From NCBI RefSeq assembly GCF_014202075.1, contig NZ_JACHFZ010000004.1, forward strand, positions 186,001-250,000: a DNA stretch of 64,000 nt, written 5' to 3'. The notes below the pieces were generated by a model. That model searched no databases and had not been told where the DNA came from. It saw only the letters and a program-made list of their open reading frames with translations. The stretch is from Brevundimonas basaltis. GTDB lineage: Bacteria; Pseudomonadota; Alphaproteobacteria; Caulobacterales; Caulobacteraceae. The translations under genes and the position numbers were made by a program. Within the stretch, counting starts at the first letter, position 1. The number at the start of each line of letters is the position of its first letter. Shown here in pieces: positions 60,555 to 64,000 of the stretch.

Positions 60555-62903
60555 CTAGAATCTCGTGCGCCAATTGCCCATCAGCCCGTAGACAGGAGCC
60601 GCCGTCCGCACGTGCCGGTCGTCCCGGGTCACCACGGCGCGCAGCGCCAGCTCGGAGCCGTCGGACAGGGCGTGCAGAGTCCCCAGCGCCATGTCGATCT
60701 GCCGACCCGACGGCGTCGCCGAGAAGCGGCGCTCCGAGAAGGTGAGCGGATCGAAATACTCCAGCGGCGCGTCCGCCAGCCAGGCGCTGAACTCGCCGCT
60801 CTCGACCCGCAGCGGCTGCGAGATTGACCAGGTCAGGGAGCGACAGCCGAAACCGAGGACCTCGCAGACCGAGGTCAGGCCCAGCCGCCAGCTTGAGCTC
60901 AGCGCGGTTTCCGACAGGTTGAGGAACTGGCCTGTCAGGTCGGTGCGGGCCCAGCCCGCCTCCGCGTCCAGCCAGAGGCCGGAGCCGAGGTCGAACAGGC
61001 CCGAAACGCCGGCGAAGCTGCTCTCGCTCGGCATTTCAAACCCGGAGCCGATCGGCACATAGGACCCCAGCGGTCCCATCCGTTCACTCAGGCCGCCGGC
61101 GGCGAAGGTGAGCTGCGCCGCGGGCGAGGCCTCCCACTTCATGGCGAAGCGGGTGTAGCGCGACACATCCTCTTCCGTGGCCTGGAAGGGCATGGCCCGG
61201 TCCCCGGCGCCTGCGTCGGCGGTGAAGGTCAGGGCCCCCACCTTGACCGCGCCCAGCCAGGCGCGATCCACCTGCGCCAGCGAGGCGAACCCGTCCCCGG
61301 CGCCCAATTCGAACGGCGAGCGCGCGCCGTTCCGCCCCTGCCACATCGCAACGCCGCCGCGGTCCGTGGAGAACTGGACCATGACGTCCTCGCGCCGTTC
61401 CTCGTCGAGCCACGGCGTCAGGGCGCGGGAAAGAGCCGCGGGATCGGAGGCGCTGTCGTCGACGGCCGCGCTGCTCGTGAGCGACAGCTGTCCGCCGATC
61501 GGCGCATCGACGGTCAGGGTCGCCTGCTGCCGTTCCAACCGGGGCATCCGGTTCCGATCTCCCGCCGGAGCCTGCGCGAAGGCGGCTGCGAGATTGACGC
61601 GGAACAGCCGGTCGAAGGAGTCGTGCCCGACCGTCTGCAGTCCAGCCGAGTTGCGGAAGGCGTCGCCGAAGGCGGCGCTGGACCAGGCGAACCTCTGGCT
61701 GGTCACCGTCACGGTGGATCCCGACCCCATCGGCACACTGGTCGAGCCGACGGGCTGGAAGGCGCGCGCGATGTCGAGCAGGCCGCGTCCGTAGACCACG
61801 TCCACGCCCGGGTCGCCCGCCTCGCGGGCCGTCGTCAGCAATATCTGGACGGCCTCCCGGCCGGTCAGGTTAGGGAAGGCGTCAAGCAGGAGGGCCAAGG
61901 CGCCGGCCACCGCAGGGGCCGAGAAGGAGGTCCCGTTTATCCGCCAGCAGGAAGTTCCGTTACATCCGGTGATGACGTCAGCACCTGCGGCGCTGATATA
62001 ACTTGCGGCGGAGACCCCGGCCCTGTTCGAGAAGCCGGCGAGCGTGTTGGTGGCGTCGTGCGCGCCGACGACGATGATGCTGCCGGCGAACCTTGGGTCG
62101 GTGGCGTACCGCCCGGGCCATTCGGGGTTTCCGCCCGTCGCTTCCTCACCCGCGTTCCCGGCGGCGATGGTGAACACGATGCCGGCGTTGACGGCGCGTT
62201 GCAAGGCCGCCTCGAACGCCGCACCGAGCGGGCCTTCGCCCCCCAGCGACATGTTCACGATCCGCAGGTTGTTTGCGATGGCGTAGTCGATCGCCCGCAC
62301 CAGGTCTGCCGATTGGAAACAGACGGTGTCTTCCGGTTTGCTGCAGGTGCTGACATCCGCCCGGATCGACACAATGGTCGATTCATAGGCGATTCCGATG
62401 GTGCCGAAACCGTTGAAATTCGACGCGATGATCCCCGAGACCAAGGTCCCGTGCGAGGGGGCGCCGTTGGCCGTCGGAGGGCCTGCCGGCGTGTTGCGGC
62501 CCACGACAACGTCGGTCGACAGCGATGAGATGCGGCCCTGGAGATCGGCCTGGGCGAAGTCGATGCCGGAATCGACCACGGCGATGTTGATTCCTGCGCC
62601 GGTTGCGCCGGCGTTCCAGGCGGTGATGGCCCCTGAATTCGCCGACCCATAGTTCCGTAGATACTCGGCCGAGGTCGCCGAGGGCGGCGGCGGAGGGGGC
62701 GGGGGCGGGGGCGGGGGCGGAGGCGGAGGAGGAGGAGGAGGAGGAGGAGGAGGAGGCGGCGGCGGCGGCGGAGGAGGCGGAGGAACCGGCGTGACCACAG
62801 TTCCGCTACCGCCGCCGCCACCGCCGCCGCAAGCCGTGAGAGGCAAGGCCAGTGCGGCGAGCAACAGCAATCCCGAAACAGACCCCAAACGACGACTACG
62901 CAT
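60555..62903 (-). CDS. Subtilisin-like autotransporter lipoprotein with a 34-proline tract
   Basis: The 782-residue product begins at the ATG at 62901-62903 with a lipoprotein signal (lipobox LTAC, Cys25) followed by a Gly run. Residues 41-74 are 34 consecutive prolines. An S8 peptidase domain follows with the catalytic triad near Asp111 ('AVVDSGIDFA'), His151 ('PSHGTLVSGI') and Ser326 ('NGTSFSAPAVAG'). From about residue 430 a beta-strand-rich C-terminal region ends in 'GLMGNWRTRF', with a final Phe typical of outer-membrane beta barrels. It should be a surface-anchored serine protease. A lipobox in an autotransporter is unusual. The tract is encoded by CCN repeats and is prone to slippage. 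Confidence 0.85.
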   Translation of the reverse strand: MRSRRLGSVSGLLLLAALALPLTACGGGGGGGSGTVVTPVPPPPPPPPPPPPPPPPPPPPPPPPPPPPPPPPPPSATSAEYLRNYGSANSGAITAWNAGATGAGINIAVVDSGIDFAQADLQGRISSLSTDVVVGRNTPAGPPTANGAPSHGTLVSGIIASNFNGFGTIGIAYESTIVSIRADVSTCSKPEDTVCFQSADLVRAIDYAIANNLRIVNMSLGGEGPLGAAFEAALQRAVNAGIVFTIAAGNAGEEATGGNPEWPGRYATDPRFAGSIIVVGAHDATNTLAGFSNRAGVSAASYISAAGADVITGCNGTSCWRINGTSFSAPAVAGALALLLDAFPNLTGREAVQILLTTAREAGDPGVDVVYGRGLLDIARAFQPVGSTSVPMGSGSTVTVTSQRFAWSSAAFGDAFRNSAGLQTVGHDSFDRLFRVNLAAAFAQAPAGDRNRMPRLERQQATLTVDAPIGGQLSLTSSAAVDDSASDPAALSRALTPWLDEERREDVMVQFSTDRGGVAMWQGRNGARSPFELGAGDGFASLAQVDRAWLGAVKVGALTFTADAGAGDRAMPFQATEEDVSRYTRFAMKWEASPAAQLTFAAGGLSERMGPLGSYVPIGSGFEMPSESSFAGVSGLFDLGSGLWLDAEAGWARTDLTGQFLNLSETALSSSWRLGLTSVCEVLGFGCRSLTWSISQPLRVESGEFSAWLADAPLEYFDPLTFSERRFSATPSGRQIDMALGTLHALSDGSELALRAVVTRDDRHVRTAAPVYGLMGNWRTRF
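62682..62783. repeat. Trinucleotide tract encoding 34 prolines
   Basis: On the plus strand this reads as 102 bases of GG-rich triplets (GGC, GGA, GGG variants), with eleven or so consecutive GGA units in the middle. It encodes Pro41-Pro74 of the autotransporter. The tract is in frame with no interruption. Length change by replication slippage in steps of three would keep the frame, so it is a candidate hypervariable locus. Confidence 0.85.
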
Positions 62904-63027
62904 CGAACCACACCTCAAATCCACGCCCTGTTCCAAAACTCTAGGGGCGCAGACGTGAAATCTGCAATCATTTTCATGAGATCGCCGACGGGCAGGCTTT
63001 CGCGCGGGTCGCCGGGCACGGCGCGCC

Positions 63028-63615
63028 TCACCCGGAGGCGCCGACGCCCGGCGTGGCGGGAGCCTGAACGGGGCCGACCGGCTCAGGTCGCCACGCCGCC
63101 GCGGGGTTCAGGGCCGCCGTGGCCTCCAGAAACGTCCCCGGCTTCATCGACGGCTCGGGCGCGGTGCGCAGCCCGACCAACCGCGCCAGGTCGGCGATGA
63201 AGGTGATGCAGTTGCGCCGCCTCAGATCGTAGACCGACCCCTCGGGCGTGTTCCACCACTCGGCGCGAGCCTTCAGGGCGTACCATGTGGCGTCATCGAG
63301 GGTCAGGGTCAGGAACGGCCGGCCCTCGTCGACGTAGCGGGCGTCCGGGCTGGCCACCACGCCGTCGCCGCGAGTGAACAGCAGTTGCGGTCCGGGACTC
63401 TTCGCCGTGAAACCGGCCGCCCAGTCGACCGGCTCGCCCGTAGCGTCGACCGTCCCTTCGGCATGCACATAGGCGTGCGGGAACAGCAGATCGCCGCCGC
63501 GGATTCGCGCCCCGGGGTGGGCGTAGAAGGTGACGGTCACCTCGGCCCAGGCGTGGCCAGCGATCAGAGCCAGCAACAGGGCGGGAGCGAGCGAGCGGAA
63601 CAGGCTGCGGGTCAT
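63028..63615 (-). CDS. Exported protein of unknown function
   Basis: The 195-residue product has a Sec signal ('SLFRSLAPALLLALIAGHAWA') and a globular part with 'VTVTFYAHPGARIRGGDLLF', 'FTRGDGVVASPDARYVDEGR' and a C-terminal 'YDLRRRNCITFIADLARLVG'. The Asn-Cys-x-Thr-Phe motif recalls small Cys-peptidase-like or DUF4105-like exported proteins, but I cannot name the family. The ATG at 63613-63615 starts the signal; a start at 63636 would add seven residues. It is on the same strand as the autotransporter, 124 bases upstream of it. Confidence 0.65.
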   Translation of the reverse strand: MTRSLFRSLAPALLLALIAGHAWAEVTVTFYAHPGARIRGGDLLFPHAYVHAEGTVDATGEPVDWAAGFTAKSPGPQLLFTRGDGVVASPDARYVDEGRPFLTLTLDDATWYALKARAEWWNTPEGSVYDLRRRNCITFIADLARLVGLRTAPEPSMKPGTFLEATAALNPAAAWRPEPVGPVQAPATPGVGASG

Positions 63616-63663
63616 GTGGTCTCCGGACAGGCGCACTGTGGAACGCGCCGGGCTGAACGTGCA

Positions 63664-63692
63664 AGGGCCGCCGGGGATGCCCCGACGGCCCT
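63664..63692 (-). terminator. Strong hairpin after the sugar transporter gene
   Basis: AGGGCCGCCGGGG (63664-63676) pairs with CCCCGACGGCCCT (63680-63692) with one G-T-like mismatch and a 3-base loop. It lies 22 bases beyond the transporter stop. There is no T tract behind it, so it may stabilise the mRNA end or act with Rho. Confidence 0.5.
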
Positions 63693-63714
63693 CACAACGC
63701 TTGATCGTTGAAGA

Positions 63715-64000
63715 TCAGTGCGGCGCAGGTTTGGCCACCACATCGGCTTCCGACGTACGGGAACGGGCGCAGGCGATGGCGAACACCGTCAGAAGGACGT
63801 AGCCGATCAGCGGCACATAAAAGGCCGGGTTGAAGTAGGCGGCTGCGTCGTCGACGATCCGGCCAGCGATATAGGGCAGCACGGCCCCGCCGACGATGGC
63901 GGTGCACAGCAGGCCCGACGTCGCGGACGCAGGAGCTCCCGAACGCTCCAGCGTCAGGGTGAAGATGGTCGGGAACATGATCGAGTTGAAGAAGCCCACG
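63715..64000 (-). CDS. MFS sugar transporter (FucP/GluP type), N-terminus outside window
   Basis: About 94 C-terminal residues are visible, and the frame continues past the right edge. 'GFFNSIMFPTIFTLTLERSG' is a signature of the fucose/glucose-galactose H+ symporter group (FHS family), and the rest contains two transmembrane helices ('SGLLCTAIVGGAVLPYIAGR' and 'VPLIGYVLLTVFAIACARSR') ending in a short basic-to-polar tail. It should import a hexose or 6-deoxyhexose by proton symport across the inner membrane. The substrate cannot be decided from this fragment. The GTG at 63997-63999 is internal and is not the start. Confidence 0.85.
   Translation of the reverse strand, partial: VGFFNSIMFPTIFTLTLERSGAPASATSGLLCTAIVGGAVLPYIAGRIVDDAAAYFNPAFYVPLIGYVLLTVFAIACARSRTSEADVVAKPAPH

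Noticed and set aside
62682..62783. CRISPR-like or tandem-repeat array
   Set aside because: The repeats are simple triplets in frame with the polyproline segment, without spacers.

Overview
The window looks like chromosomal DNA of a high-GC alphaproteobacterium of the order Caulobacterales, most likely Brevundimonas or a close relative (inference). The best marker is a CckA-type hybrid histidine kinase at 3803-5833. Its phospho-acceptor His308 and Asp609 both lie 14 residues before the corresponding residues of Caulobacter crescentus CckA. TAT-exported and lipoprotein genes with strong GC bias, and the mosaic palindromic repeats common in this group, fit the same placement.

Region 1 (1-18.3 kb) is ordinary chromosome: a DUF1176 protein (cut by the left edge), a thioredoxin-reductase-like flavoprotein, a DUF885 protein, cckA, leucine dehydrogenase, two small secreted Cys-rich proteins, a hydrolase, a uracil-DNA glycosylase relative, a DUF3253 protein, a hotdog thioesterase, and a TetR regulator divergent from a three-gene RND efflux operon. 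Four different long inverted-repeat elements lie in the intergenic spaces between 6.2 and 10.3 kb. One of them supplies the start codon of a lipoprotein hydrolase.

Region 2 (18.9-49 kb) is a surface-polysaccharide and nonulosonic-acid locus whose base composition looks more AT-rich than its flanks. It holds dTDP-L-rhamnose synthesis (rfbC-B-D-A), a polyprenyl-phosphate initiating sugar transferase, and a pseudaminic acid cassette (pseB, pseC, pseF, a Pse-associated methylase, a PseA/WbuX amidotransferase with HisH- and HisF-like partners, a PseG-PseH fusion and pseI). These are followed by a flippase, a methyltransferase, a PhyH dioxygenase, a capsule-type transferase, two O-antigen ligase/polymerase-family proteins, an acyltransferase, two glycosyltransferases, a Wza-type export lipoprotein, a Wzc-type tyrosine autokinase and an uncharacterised membrane protein with a possible carbohydrate-binding domain. 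Many neighbouring genes overlap by 4-8 bases, which indicates translational coupling.

Region 3 (49.3-56.5 kb) is again GC-rich. It holds a PPP-type phosphatase and a legionaminic acid cassette (ptmE-type nucleotidyltransferase, legI, legG, legH, legC, legB). No CMP-legionaminic acid synthetase (LegF) is visible in the window.

Region 4 (56.7-64 kb) holds a small membrane protein with an acidic tail, a PDZ-M48 lipoprotein protease, a probable 49-residue protein, a fusion of mannose-1-phosphate guanylyltransferase with an AGE-family epimerase/isomerase, a subtilisin-like autotransporter with 34 consecutive prolines, an exported protein of unknown function, and the C-terminal end of a sugar MFS transporter cut by the right edge.

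Together the locus could make dTDP-rhamnose, GDP-mannose and two sialic-acid-like sugars, and could assemble and export at least one surface polysaccharide. The nonulosonates may instead or also decorate flagellin, as is known in Caulobacterales. I saw no tRNA, rRNA, CRISPR array, transposase or integrase.
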